Below the pieces are notes generated by a model that was not told the origin of the DNA, did not search any database, and saw nothing but the letters and a program-made list of their open reading frames with translations. Below, in pieces: positions 56,117 to 64,000 of a DNA stretch of 64,000 nucleotides. The stretch is from Polyangia bacterium (GTDB lineage Bacteria; Myxococcota_A; Polyangia; Nannocystales; Nannocystaceae). A program made the translations under genes and the position numbers. Position 1 is the stretch's first letter; each line of letters starts with the position of its first letter. The DNA is taken from positions 248,001-312,000 of the forward strand of contig JAUIKS010000003.1 in NCBI GenBank assembly GCA_030430565.1, read 5' to 3'.

Positions 56117-56593
56117 CTATCTCGACAGCCGCGCGGGCGGCTCGGCCTCCAGCTCCATGACCCGCGCCCGCCACTCGGGCGGCACGGGGGCCTTGCGCCC
56201 CAGCTTGTAGTCGTAGCTCACCACCAGGCCCTCGCCGCGCGCGGCCAGCCGCCCCTGTCGCGCCGAGAACACGGCGTACTCCATCACGAAGCGATCGTCG
56301 CCCAGCTCGCGCACGCGCGCGCCGAGGTGCACCGTGTCCGGATAGGTCAGCGGGACCTTAAAGCGACACGAGGTCGACGCGAGGATCGGGCCGACGCCCT
56401 TCGGCGTGCCGATGTCGAGCAGGATGCGCTCGAAGTAGGCGATCCGCGCGGTCTCGAACCAGCGAAAGTACACGGTGTTGTTGACGTGCGCGAAGGCGTC
56501 CATATCGCCCCACGCGACCGGCGTGACGACGACCACGGGGTACTGCTTCAGCGTGGCCTCGGGCGTGATGGCGGGAGCGGGCGTCTGGGACAT
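56117..56593 (-). CDS. Acyl-CoA thioesterase, hotdog fold (4HBT)
   Basis: 158 residues. WGDMDAFAHVNNTVYFRWFE is the 4-hydroxybenzoyl-CoA thioesterase-type active-site helix with the catalytic Asp. STSCRFKVPLTYPDTVHLGA is the second strand set. Hydrolyses acyl-CoA or acyl-ACP; chain length unknown. Confidence 0.9.
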   Translation of the reverse strand: MSQTPAPAITPEATLKQYPVVVVTPVAWGDMDAFAHVNNTVYFRWFETARIAYFERILLDIGTPKGVGPILASTSCRFKVPLTYPDTVHLGARVRELGDDRFVMEYAVFSARQGRLAARGEGLVVSYDYKLGRKAPVPPEWRARVMELEAEPPARLSR

Positions 56594-56643
56594 GTTGGCG
56601 AGCCTCGCAGCGCGCGGAGCTCGTGTCTAGTCCGCGTCAGCGC

Positions 56644-57756
56644 TCACCCCGACGCGCGCTCGCAAACCGCCCAGCCGAGCTCCGGCGTCAACGCGCCCTC
56701 CGCCGTCTGACGGACGCCGACGAAGCCGCCCATGAAGACCATGTCGAAGCGCTCGCCCCGGTAGCTCCAGCGGAACGGGACCTCGCGCAGCGCCGGCGGG
56801 AACGCGCGCGGCGGCGGCCCGCCGCCGAAGTCTACGTCGAGGCCGCTCGCCCACTGCAGCGCGTAGCGATTGCGCGCGTAGCCGCGCTGGCGCTCGAGGT
56901 CGTGGGTGTATGGGAACAGCGCGTTGATCCAGCCGGTCACGTAGGGGCCGCCTGACTGGTTGTTCTGTTTGTACAGCGAGCGCCACAGCTCGTCGTCGAC
57001 CCGGCCGGAGAAGACGTCGACGCAGGCCGCGAGCAGCGGGTCGAGGGCCTCGGACCACGCGCGCAGGTAGCCGCTGCCCTCGTCGAGCTCGGCGAACATC
57101 CGCGCGCGCGCCCGCAGCGATCGCCAGTCCTCGCGCGTGCCCAGCAACTCGATCTCCGGGATCCCGCACAGCGACACGAACTCGTACTCGAAGTAGTGCT
57201 GCACCACGTCCATCGGCGTGAGCTCGGCGACGGCGCGCTCGAGCGGCCCCGTGGTCGAGAAGTCCGGAACCAGCAGGTCGTGGCGTTTGCCGACGTGCTC
57301 GCGGATCTGCGCCGAGAATTCGGCGAACACCTCCTGCCAGGGGTTTTGGGGGTCGCCCTTGCGAAAGTCGTGTCGCTCGACCACGAGCTTGAGCGACCCC
57401 TCGTGCCGGACGAAGCGCTCGCGCATCGCCTCCGGCTGCAGCGAGACGTGGATACCCAGGCCTTGGCAGAGCGCGAGCCAGATCTGATCGGGCGAGAGCG
57501 TCAGCGGGTAGTGGTTTTCAAACGCGAGGCCGACCGCGTCGACGAGCGGGTGACTGTGTCCGCGGAGCTCGACGAGCGCGGTCGCCCCGTCAGCGCTCGT
57601 CGCCTCGATCGTCGGGCCGCGCGTGAGCGTCATCCGCCCGTCGCTCTGGTCGCGCCGCTTGACGCTGGTCAGCGCGGTGATCGAGTCGCGCGCGGACATC
57701 GTCGCGAGCGTGTCCCTGCACGCGCGCACCCTGGACACCCTAAACTGTGCTCCCAT
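56644..57756 (-). CDS. DUF4419 domain protein (370 aa)
   Basis: HPLVDAVGLAFENHYPLTLS, PDQIWLALCQG, GIPEIELLGTREDW and YVTGWINALFPY are DUF4419 hallmarks. The N-terminus is uncertain: ATGs at 57756, 57699 and 57633 are possible. Function of the family is not known. It follows the NADH dehydrogenase gene on the same strand by 33 bases. Confidence 0.85.
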   Translation of the reverse strand: MGAQFRVSRVRACRDTLATMSARDSITALTSVKRRDQSDGRMTLTRGPTIEATSADGATALVELRGHSHPLVDAVGLAFENHYPLTLSPDQIWLALCQGLGIHVSLQPEAMRERFVRHEGSLKLVVERHDFRKGDPQNPWQEVFAEFSAQIREHVGKRHDLLVPDFSTTGPLERAVAELTPMDVVQHYFEYEFVSLCGIPEIELLGTREDWRSLRARARMFAELDEGSGYLRAWSEALDPLLAACVDVFSGRVDDELWRSLYKQNNQSGGPYVTGWINALFPYTHDLERQRGYARNRYALQWASGLDVDFGGGPPPRAFPPALREVPFRWSYRGERFDMVFMGGFVGVRQTAEGALTPELGWAVCERASG

Positions 57757-57789
57757 CGCGGCGCCGATCGTAGCACCGCCGGGCGCGTC

Positions 57790-59157
57790 TCAGGCCGCGG
57801 GCGCGGGCGGGGTCTCGGCGCTGGTCTCGGTCCGCGCCCGCGCCTGCTCGGACTTGATCGCGCTCACGGGCCGCGGCGGCGCGTGCTCGGGGCGCCAGTG
57901 CTTGTTGACGATCAGGCGAGCGCCGCGGCGGAAGCTGAAGTACGACCACGCCCAGCTGAACAGGACGAAGAGCCGGTTCTTGAAGCCGATCAGGTAGTAG
58001 ATGTGAACGAAGAGCCAGCTCAGCCAGGCGAAGAAGCCGGCGTAGCGCAGGCGGCCGAACTGCACGATCGCGCGCTTGCGCCCGATCGTCGCCATCTGGC
58101 CCTTGTCGACGTAGCGAAACGGCGCGCGCTCCTTGCCCGCGAGCTCGCGGCGGATGTTCGCGGCGACGTGTCGCCCCTGCTGCGTCGCGACCGGCGCGAG
58201 GCCGGGCAGCGGCTCGCCGCTGGGCGTGTGCGCGAAGTGGGCCTGGTCGCCGATCACGAACACCTCGGGGCGCCCGGCGACGCTGCAGTCGGCCTCGACG
58301 ATCACGCGGCCCATGCGGTCGCGCTCGACCCCGAGCCGCTCGCTCAGCTCGGAGGCGCGCACGCCCGCGGCCCACAGGACGGTGGCGGCCTCGACGCGCT
58401 CGTTGCCGAAGTGGACCGCCTCCTCCGTGACCTCGGAGACGCGCGTAGATGTCCAAACGGTCACCCCGAGGCGCTCGAGGTCCTCCGTCGCGCGCTGCGA
58501 GAGCGCCGGGTCAAAGGCCTTGAGCAGGCGCTTGCCGGCCTCGATCAGGATCACGCGCGTCCGCCTGGGGTCGATGTTCGTGAAGTCGCGGCTCAGCGTG
58601 TAGCGGCTGATCTCGCCCAGCGCGCCCGCCAGCTCCACGCCGGTCGGCCCGCCGCCGATGACGACGAAGGTCAGCAGCCGGCGCTGCGCCGCCGCGTCGC
58701 GCTCGCGCTCGGCGAGCTCGAAGGCCGTCAGCACGCGCCGGCGGATCTCGGTCGCCTCCTCGAGGGACTTCAGGCCGGGCGCGTGCGCCTCCCACTGGTC
58801 GTTGCCGAAGTAGCTGTGACGCGCGCCCGCGGCCAGCACGAGGTAGTCGTAGGCGAGCGCCTGCCCGCCGCGCGTGTGCACCTCGCGCGCCTTCGTGTCG
58901 ATGTCGACGACGGTGTCGAGCACGACCTCGGCGTTGATCTGGCCCCGGAGCAGCGAGCGGATCGGCGCGGCGATCTCGGCGGGGCTCAGGCCGGCCGTGG
59001 CGACCTGGTAGAGGAGCGGCTGAAACAGGTGATGGTTGCGACGATCGACGATGGTCAGGCGAATGCCGGATCGGCCGGCGAGTTTTTTGGCCACCGCGAG
59101 GCCGGCGAAACCACCCCCCACGATGACAACGTGCTTGGTGTCCGCGGCGTGCGACAT
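57790..59157 (-). CDS. ndh: Type II NADH dehydrogenase
   Basis: 455 residues. FAD-binding GGGFAGLAVAKKLAG near the start, a second Rossmann motif VVIGGGPTGVELAGALGEI for NADH, DRRNHHLFQPLLYQ, VLWAAGVRAS, and EVFVIGDQAHFAH. The C-terminal membrane-association region (LSWLFVHIYYLIGFKNR, WSYFSFRRGARLI) is typical of NDH-2. It passes electrons from NADH to quinone without pumping protons. A palindromic operator-like site lies about 70 bases upstream. Confidence 0.94.
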   Translation of the reverse strand: MSHAADTKHVVIVGGGFAGLAVAKKLAGRSGIRLTIVDRRNHHLFQPLLYQVATAGLSPAEIAAPIRSLLRGQINAEVVLDTVVDIDTKAREVHTRGGQALAYDYLVLAAGARHSYFGNDQWEAHAPGLKSLEEATEIRRRVLTAFELAERERDAAAQRRLLTFVVIGGGPTGVELAGALGEISRYTLSRDFTNIDPRRTRVILIEAGKRLLKAFDPALSQRATEDLERLGVTVWTSTRVSEVTEEAVHFGNERVEAATVLWAAGVRASELSERLGVERDRMGRVIVEADCSVAGRPEVFVIGDQAHFAHTPSGEPLPGLAPVATQQGRHVAANIRRELAGKERAPFRYVDKGQMATIGRKRAIVQFGRLRYAGFFAWLSWLFVHIYYLIGFKNRLFVLFSWAWSYFSFRRGARLIVNKHWRPEHAPPRPVSAIKSEQARARTETSAETPPAPAA

Positions 59158-59225
59158 GGGCGCCTTCGATCCTGTTTGTGGTGTGCTTGAACCGTAGCAG
59201 CGAGCGCCCCCAGATCTATCTAGAA

Positions 59226-59248
59226 ATCACGCCGAATTTCGTCGTGAT
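59226..59248. promoter_or_regulatory. 23-bp near-perfect palindrome upstream of ndh
   Basis: The site has arms ATCACG/CGTGAT and CGAA/TTCG around a central T, with one mismatched pair. It lies 69 bases before the ndh start in the divergent space shared with the GST gene. Dimeric regulator binding is likely; which regulator is unknown. Confidence 0.65.
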
Positions 59249-59510
59249 CGCGCCATGAGGTTTGCCGGAATTCCGCGTTTCTGTGGGGTTTTGGCGCGGT
59301 TCTAGCTGGGGCGTGACGCCTGCGCGTTGTTCGATCCGCGCGCGTGAATCGTGACCGGGATTTCCACCGCGCGGGCTCTGCATCCGCGCGTGTCCACGTT
59401 CGCTCGTCTGCTTGACGCGTTCTGGGCGATTCGATATCACGGAGACCGTCAAATGAGTCGTCGCGCGTCCACCTGCTGGGCGTCGTGTTCGACGGGCGGA
59501 AGTAGGTGTT

Positions 59511-60191
59511 GTGCACGAAATTACGCTGTACATGCCGGAGTTTGCGACCGTCCGGCTCATCGAGTGCTCGCCCCCCTCGTGGATGGTCCAGCTCGCGCTC
59601 GAGGAGAAGGGCATCGAGTACGAGCTTCGGCTGCTGTCGTTCGCGGCTGGCGAGCACAAGTCCCCCGATATGCTCGCCCGCAACCCGCGGGGGACGGTGC
59701 CGGTGCTGGGTCACGGGGGCGTCTCGGTCTACGAGACCTTCGCGATCTTGGAGTACCTCGAGTACGCCTACCCGAACCCCGCGCTGCTGCCCGAGTCTCG
59801 CCAGCTGAGGGCGCTCGCGCTCACGCGCCTGCACGAGTCCGGCAACCTCAAGGCCGCCGGCATGACGCTGTTTCGCTACCTCATGCAGACGCGAGCGTCC
59901 GCGCTCGAGCACAGCGAGATCGACGAGCTCGCGCTGCAGCTCCACGACGAGCTGTTCTTTTGGGAGCACTACTACGGGATCAGCCGCTGGGCCGTCGGCT
60001 CGTCGCTGACGCTCGCCGACCTCTCGGTCTTCACCTACCTCGCGACCGCGGTGCACCTCGGCCTCGTTCTCGACCATCAGCGCTACCCGCACCTGCGGCG
60101 GTTCTACGAGAGCATGCGCGCGCGCCCCTCGGTCCAGGGGACGTGGCCGGCGAAGTGGACCCGCGACTACACCTTCCTGGCCGAGGCCTGA
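59511..60191 (+). CDS. Glutathione S-transferase family protein (226 aa)
   Basis: GTG start. Thioredoxin-like N-domain (CSPPSWMVQLALEEKGIEYE, NPRGTVPVLGHGGVSVYET: the cis-Pro and glutathione-binding E-T/S) and an all-helical C-domain (SLTLADLSVFTYLATAVHLG with the conserved Asp N-cap). Cys21 or Ser near the helix start may be the catalytic residue. Detoxification or thiol transfer. Confidence 0.9.
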   Translation: MHEITLYMPEFATVRLIECSPPSWMVQLALEEKGIEYELRLLSFAAGEHKSPDMLARNPRGTVPVLGHGGVSVYETFAILEYLEYAYPNPALLPESRQLRALALTRLHESGNLKAAGMTLFRYLMQTRASALEHSEIDELALQLHDELFFWEHYYGISRWAVGSSLTLADLSVFTYLATAVHLGLVLDHQRYPHLRRFYESMRARPSVQGTWPAKWTRDYTFLAEA

Positions 60192-60237
60192 TCGTCGCCG
60201 CGCCGACTGTGGCGTGCGCAAAGAGACAGGTTGAACG

Positions 60238-61014
60238 TCACGGGCTCACGCGCGCGCGCTGCCACTCGAGCGCGCGCTCGCGGGCCCGCGTCGCGCCGTG
60301 ACTCGCCGCCTTCGCGAAGTCGTCGAGCGCTCGCTCGAGCAGCTCGAGCGCGCGCGTTGACTGCGGGCTGCCCGGTCGACGACCCGCGTCCCACAGCGCG
60401 CGGGCGAGCGCGAAGCGAGCCTCGCCGCGCTCGAGCGGTCCGCCGTCGGCGCCGGAGCGCAGCTCGAGCGCGCGCTCCAGCTGCGCGAGCGCGCGCGCCG
60501 GCTCGCCGCGCCGTCGCGTCACCTCGCCGAGGCCGATGAGGTTGTAGGCCAGGTGCGGGTTTTGGGGGCCGAGCGTGGCCTCGCGGATCGCCAGCGCGCG
60601 CGCGTGGGCAGCCTCCGCGCCGTCGAGGTCGTCGAGCTCCAGCGCGAGGTCGCCGAGGTTCGTCAGCGGGTAGGCGACGTACATGTGCTGCTCGCCGAGC
60701 GTCCGCTCCATCATCGCGATCGCGGCGTCCAGCTGCCGCCGCGACTCCTCGTGCTCGCCGGCGCGCATCAGCGCCACGCCGAGGTTGCTGTGGGTGATCG
60801 CGACGCTCGGGTGCTCGGCGCCCAGCACCCGCGTCTTCTTGGCGAGCGCCTGTCGCCCGTACTCGATCGCCTCCGCGTAGCGGCCGGCGGCCTCCTCCAC
60901 GGTGGCGAGGTTGCTCAGCGTCCGCGCGATGCTGGGGTGCTGCTCGCCGAGCGTGGCCTCGTAGATCTCGAGGGTCTTGCGGTAGTCCGCGCGCGCGTCA
61001 TCGAGCCGACCCAT
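60238..61014 (-). pseudogene. TPR region without an N-terminal domain
   Basis: The last 258 codons are TPRs of the kinase-linked 'NLATVEEAAGRYAEAIEYGR' type, identical in style to the tails of the kinase-TPR proteins here. TPR-like sequence continues upstream of the only ATG (DSTNNIANVHKS), but the frame then fades with no start, no kinase and no TM. It is probably the tail of a deleted kinase-TPR gene. Confidence 0.6.
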
Positions 61015-61341
61015 GCTCTTGTGGACGTTTGCGATGTTGTTGGTCGAGTCGGCGATCGCGGGATAAGCACGCGAGATTGTTGCGCGCGCACGCGTCGGCG
61101 CGACGCGTTGCCCGAGGCGCGCCTGCAGTCGCCAACGCGCGCGTGTGAATCGACGTTCATCCTGCGTTTTGTTCGACCGCGAGCGGTCGCGTCCTTATGG
61201 CGACGCGCGTGCCGAGATTCCTTGGATGGTTTCGAAGCGCCGAGGACCACGCGTTCTGTGCCTCGCGATCGCGCGCTGGTCCAGGAGGCTCGTGACGGCC
61301 AGCGTCGGCGCTGGTGATATTCTCGGCGCTACACGAGCACG
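61015..61341. other. Intergenic, with decayed TPR sequence near its left end
   Basis: About 61015-61075 still reads as TPR on the minus strand; the rest shows no gene. The promoter of the kinase-AAA gene should be here. Confidence 0.5.
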
Positions 61342-64000
61342 ATGCTCTCGCTGCGTGGATACCGTTGTCTGGAGCTCGTGCACAGCGGGCACCGGTCGCT
61401 CGTTTACCGGATGCAGCGGCGCGAGGACGGCGAGGGTGTCATAGCGAAGGCGCTGCGGGTGAGCGAGCCGACGCGCCGCGACGTCGACAAGATGCAGCGC
61501 GAGTTCGACGTCATGTCGATGTTTGACTGCGACGAGATCGTGCGCGCGCAGGACTTCATCGTCGGCTCGAGCGGCCCCGTGATCGTGATGGAGGACTTTG
61601 GCGGCGCGTCGCTCCAGCGCTACGTCGGCGCCTCGCCCGAGCGCCTCTCGATCGAGTCGGTGTTCACGGTCGCGCTCGGGATGGCGCGCTCGCTCACCGT
61701 CATTCACGAGTGCGGCGTGCTCCACCGCGACATCAAGCCGCACAACATCATCGCTAACTTCGAGCTCGGCCGCGTCGCGCTGTCGGACTTCAGCGTGTCG
61801 CCTGTCGTCGTCGGCGACGTCAGCCCAGGCGACAGCTCCGACGCGCTGATCGGGACGCTGCGCTACATGGCGCCGGAGCAGACCGGGCGTACGGGGCGGC
61901 GCGTCGACTTCAGGAGCGACTACTACGCCCTGGGCGCGACGCTCTACGAGCTGCTGACCGGGCGCGCGCCGTTTACCCACAAGAGCCCGCTCGAGCTGCT
62001 CCACGCCCACGTGGCGCGGACGCCCGCGCCGCCCCATGAGCTGGCGTCGGGGGTCCCGCGCGGGCTCTCGCGGATCGTGCTGAAGCTGCTCGCGAAGAAC
62101 CCCGAGGAGCGCTATCAGGGCGCCGTCGGCCTGCGCGTCGATCTCGAGCGCGCTCGTGACGCCTCGCGCTCCTTCGACTTCACGCTCGGCGAGCGTGACA
62201 TCCCGGCGCGGCTGACCTTCCCGAACGCGCAGATCGGTCGAGAGCGCGACGAGGCCGCGCTGCAGGCCGCGTTCGCGGAGGTCGTCGGTGGCGGGGGCGC
62301 GTTCGCGCTGGTCTCGGGCCCGCCCGGCGCGGGGGCGACGAGCCTGTGTCGCGCGCTCCGCTCTCAGGTCGAGGAGCGCGGCGGCAGCTTCGTCGAGGGC
62401 CGCGCCGGGGGGCGCCCACACGCGCCGCTCGTGATGGCGCTGCGCGACCTGCTGCGCCGCGTGCTCGCGTTGCCCGACGTCGAGCTCGTGGCCTGGCGCG
62501 CGCGGCTCTCGAGCGCGCTCGGATCCAACGCGGCGACGTTGTTCAGCGTGTTTCCAGAGCTCCCCTCGCTCGTCGAATTCATCGAGTTCGATGACGACGA
62601 CCCCGGGGAGGCGCTCGAGCTGCCGGCCAGCGCCGCCGCGCTGCGCTTCCGCGCGGCCTTGCGCCTGCTCGTCCGCGCTTGCGCCGACGAGCGCCACCCG
62701 CTGATCGTGTTCATCGACGACCTCGACCTCGTCGGCTATGACACGCTTCAGCTCATCGAGGTCGAGGCCGGCTCGCCGTACCTCATGTGGCTGGCGACCT
62801 GCGGGGACGAGACGCTCGACGCGGGGGCGCCGCTCGTCGGCACGCTCGCGCGGCTTCAGGCGGCGGGCGTGACGACGCTGCACAGGCGGCTCGCGCCGCT
62901 CGACGTCGAGGCGCTCGCGCGCGTGATCGCGGCCGCGTTCCGGCCGAAGGTCGCGCGCCTCGACTCGCTCGCGCGACTGCTTCACGACGAGACCGGGGGC
63001 AACCCGCTCGCGCTCAAGACGGCGCTCGAGGATCTTCATCGCCGCGCGCTGGTTCAGCTCGACGAGTCGGCGTGGTGCTGGGAGTGGGAGCCCGCGGCCG
63101 TGCGCGGCCTGGTCGGGGTCCACGGCGCGAGCACCCGGCTCAGCCAGCGGCTCGAGCAGCTGTCCGCGGAGAGCCTGGACGCGCTCACGGCGGGGGCGTG
63201 TCTCGGCAGGAGGTTCTTCGCGCGGCGAGTCGCCGGGATGCTCGAGCTCGACGCGCTCGAGGTGCTCGCGCGTCGGCTCGCGCCGGCGCTCGAGCTCGGC
63301 CTGATCGCGCCGGCGCGCCGCGACGACCCCGGCCGCTACAGCTTCACGCACGCGAGCGTCAACGCGAGCGTGCTCGCCCGAGCCGACGACGCGCGGGTCC
63401 GCGAGCTGCACTGGCGCGCCGGCCAGCTGCTGATGGCGGAGCACGAGCCCGCGGCGCGCGAGGACCTCGCGTTCGAGATCACGCGTCACTTCAACCACGA
63501 TCTCGAGCGCGTCAAAGACTCGGCGACGCGTCGCGAGCTCGCGTCGCTCAACCTCGTCGCGGGCCGCAGAGCGCAGGGCGCGACGGACTACGCGGCGGCG
63601 AGCGAGCACTTCACCGCCGGCCTCGGGCTGCTCGGCGACGAGGCGTGGACGCGGGCGCGGGAGACGGCCTTCGCGCTCGAGCTCGGCTGCGTCGAGGTCG
63701 ACTACATGCGCGGCGCGACGGCGCGCGCGCTCGAGCGCTTCGGTCCGCTGCTCACCCGCGCCGCGACCTCGCGTGAGCGCGCGACCTTGCTGAAGGTTCG
63801 CGTCGATCTCGAGATGGCGCGCAGCGACTACGCGGAGGCCATCGAGCGCGGGCGCGAGGCGCTGCGCGAGCTCGGGATGGCGCTGCCGCGCCGCGTCGGG
63901 ACCGGTCACATCATCCGCGAGCTCGCGCGCGTCCGCTGGCGGCTCCGCGGTCGACGCGTCGAGGACGTCGAGGCGCTCCCCGTCAACACGGACCCCGAGC
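61342..64000 (+). CDS. Ser/Thr kinase fused to AAA-type ATPase and TPR-like region (runs off right edge)
   Basis: ATG at 61342; open for 886 codons. Kinase motifs: GVLHRDIKPHNIIA, the metal loop reads DFS (LSDFSVSP) in place of DFG, GTLRYMAPEQ, DYYALGATLYELL. The ATPase domain begins near 300 (FPNAQIGRERDEAALQAAF). Its Walker A reads GPPGAGATSL: the invariant Lys is Ala. Walker B (LIVFIDDLD) looks intact. A helical C-terminal region follows. Related myxobacterial giants (PknK-like) usually go on to GAF, histidine kinase or cyclase domains; that end is outside the window. Confidence 0.88.
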   Translation, partial: MLSLRGYRCLELVHSGHRSLVYRMQRREDGEGVIAKALRVSEPTRRDVDKMQREFDVMSMFDCDEIVRAQDFIVGSSGPVIVMEDFGGASLQRYVGASPERLSIESVFTVALGMARSLTVIHECGVLHRDIKPHNIIANFELGRVALSDFSVSPVVVGDVSPGDSSDALIGTLRYMAPEQTGRTGRRVDFRSDYYALGATLYELLTGRAPFTHKSPLELLHAHVARTPAPPHELASGVPRGLSRIVLKLLAKNPEERYQGAVGLRVDLERARDASRSFDFTLGERDIPARLTFPNAQIGRERDEAALQAAFAEVVGGGGAFALVSGPPGAGATSLCRALRSQVEERGGSFVEGRAGGRPHAPLVMALRDLLRRVLALPDVELVAWRARLSSALGSNAATLFSVFPELPSLVEFIEFDDDDPGEALELPASAAALRFRAALRLLVRACADERHPLIVFIDDLDLVGYDTLQLIEVEAGSPYLMWLATCGDETLDAGAPLVGTLARLQAAGVTTLHRRLAPLDVEALARVIAAAFRPKVARLDSLARLLHDETGGNPLALKTALEDLHRRALVQLDESAWCWEWEPAAVRGLVGVHGASTRLSQRLEQLSAESLDALTAGACLGRRFFARRVAGMLELDALEVLARRLAPALELGLIAPARRDDPGRYSFTHASVNASVLARADDARVRELHWRAGQLLMAEHEPAAREDLAFEITRHFNHDLERVKDSATRRELASLNLVAGRRAQGATDYAAASEHFTAGLGLLGDEAWTRARETAFALELGCVEVDYMRGATARALERFGPLLTRAATSRERATLLKVRVDLEMARSDYAEAIERGREALRELGMALPRRVGTGHIIRELARVRWRLRGRRVEDVEALPVNTDPE

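Overview
The window is high-GC DNA that looks like a chromosome segment of a large-genome Myxococcota bacterium, probably near the Nannocystis/Plesiocystis/Enhygromyxa group (inference from gene content). The signs are several Hanks-type Ser/Thr kinases fused to TPRs, a kinase-AAA protein, and many lipoproteins with a short signal peptide, a GC(G/D)D-type start and a long Ser/Thr/Gly linker.

Left flank (1-9089): an edge-truncated gene with a possible effector-associated (EAD-like) death-fold domain; a CBS-pair protein; a tight three-gene nitrogenase-like operon on the minus strand (NifH-like, then two NifD/NifK-like subunits, each overlapping the next by GTGA); a small membrane protein; and the C-terminal part of a kinase-TPR gene.

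Mobile element (9072-28472): a 19.4-kb integrative element is inserted inside that kinase gene. A perfect 18-bp direct repeat flanks it (9072-9089 and 28455-28472). A tyrosine recombinase gene ends 25 bp inside the left repeat. The repeat encodes the kinase catalytic-loop motif RDFKP. Removing the element rejoins the two parts in frame into a kinase of about 1,044 residues. Cargo, often of lower GC, includes two XRE regulators with operator-like repeats, a 703-residue four-TM protein, a four-gene overlapping operon of small proteins, three Ser/Thr-linker lipoproteins, a two-gene module of a soluble protein plus a 4-TM protein, a 34-residue lipoprotein coupled to a TM protein, and a gene pair joined by a perfect -1 slippery heptamer next to a stop codon. 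The right end holds truncated fragments of an EEP-family gene, carA, pyrB and a VOC gene. No relaxase, structural phage genes or replication genes were seen.

Right flank (28455-64000): the kinase N-terminal part; lipoproteins; a complete kinase-TPR protein; a membrane-anchored metallophosphoesterase; a second kinase; an RtcB-family protein; a TPR-PhyH dioxygenase fusion; a GT2 glycosyltransferase; an AhpD-like protein; an alpha/beta hydrolase; a radical SAM plus alpha/alpha-toroid pair; a run of lipoproteins, one with 12 pentapeptide repeats before a ferritin-like domain; a 4HBT thioesterase; DUF4419; a type II NADH dehydrogenase with a palindromic operator; a GST; a headless TPR gene; and a kinase-AAA protein leaving the right edge.

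The best candidates for something undescribed are the nitrogenase-like operon without cofactor-maturation genes and the kinase-targeting element with its cargo. All functional statements come from reading motifs; no database search was possible.
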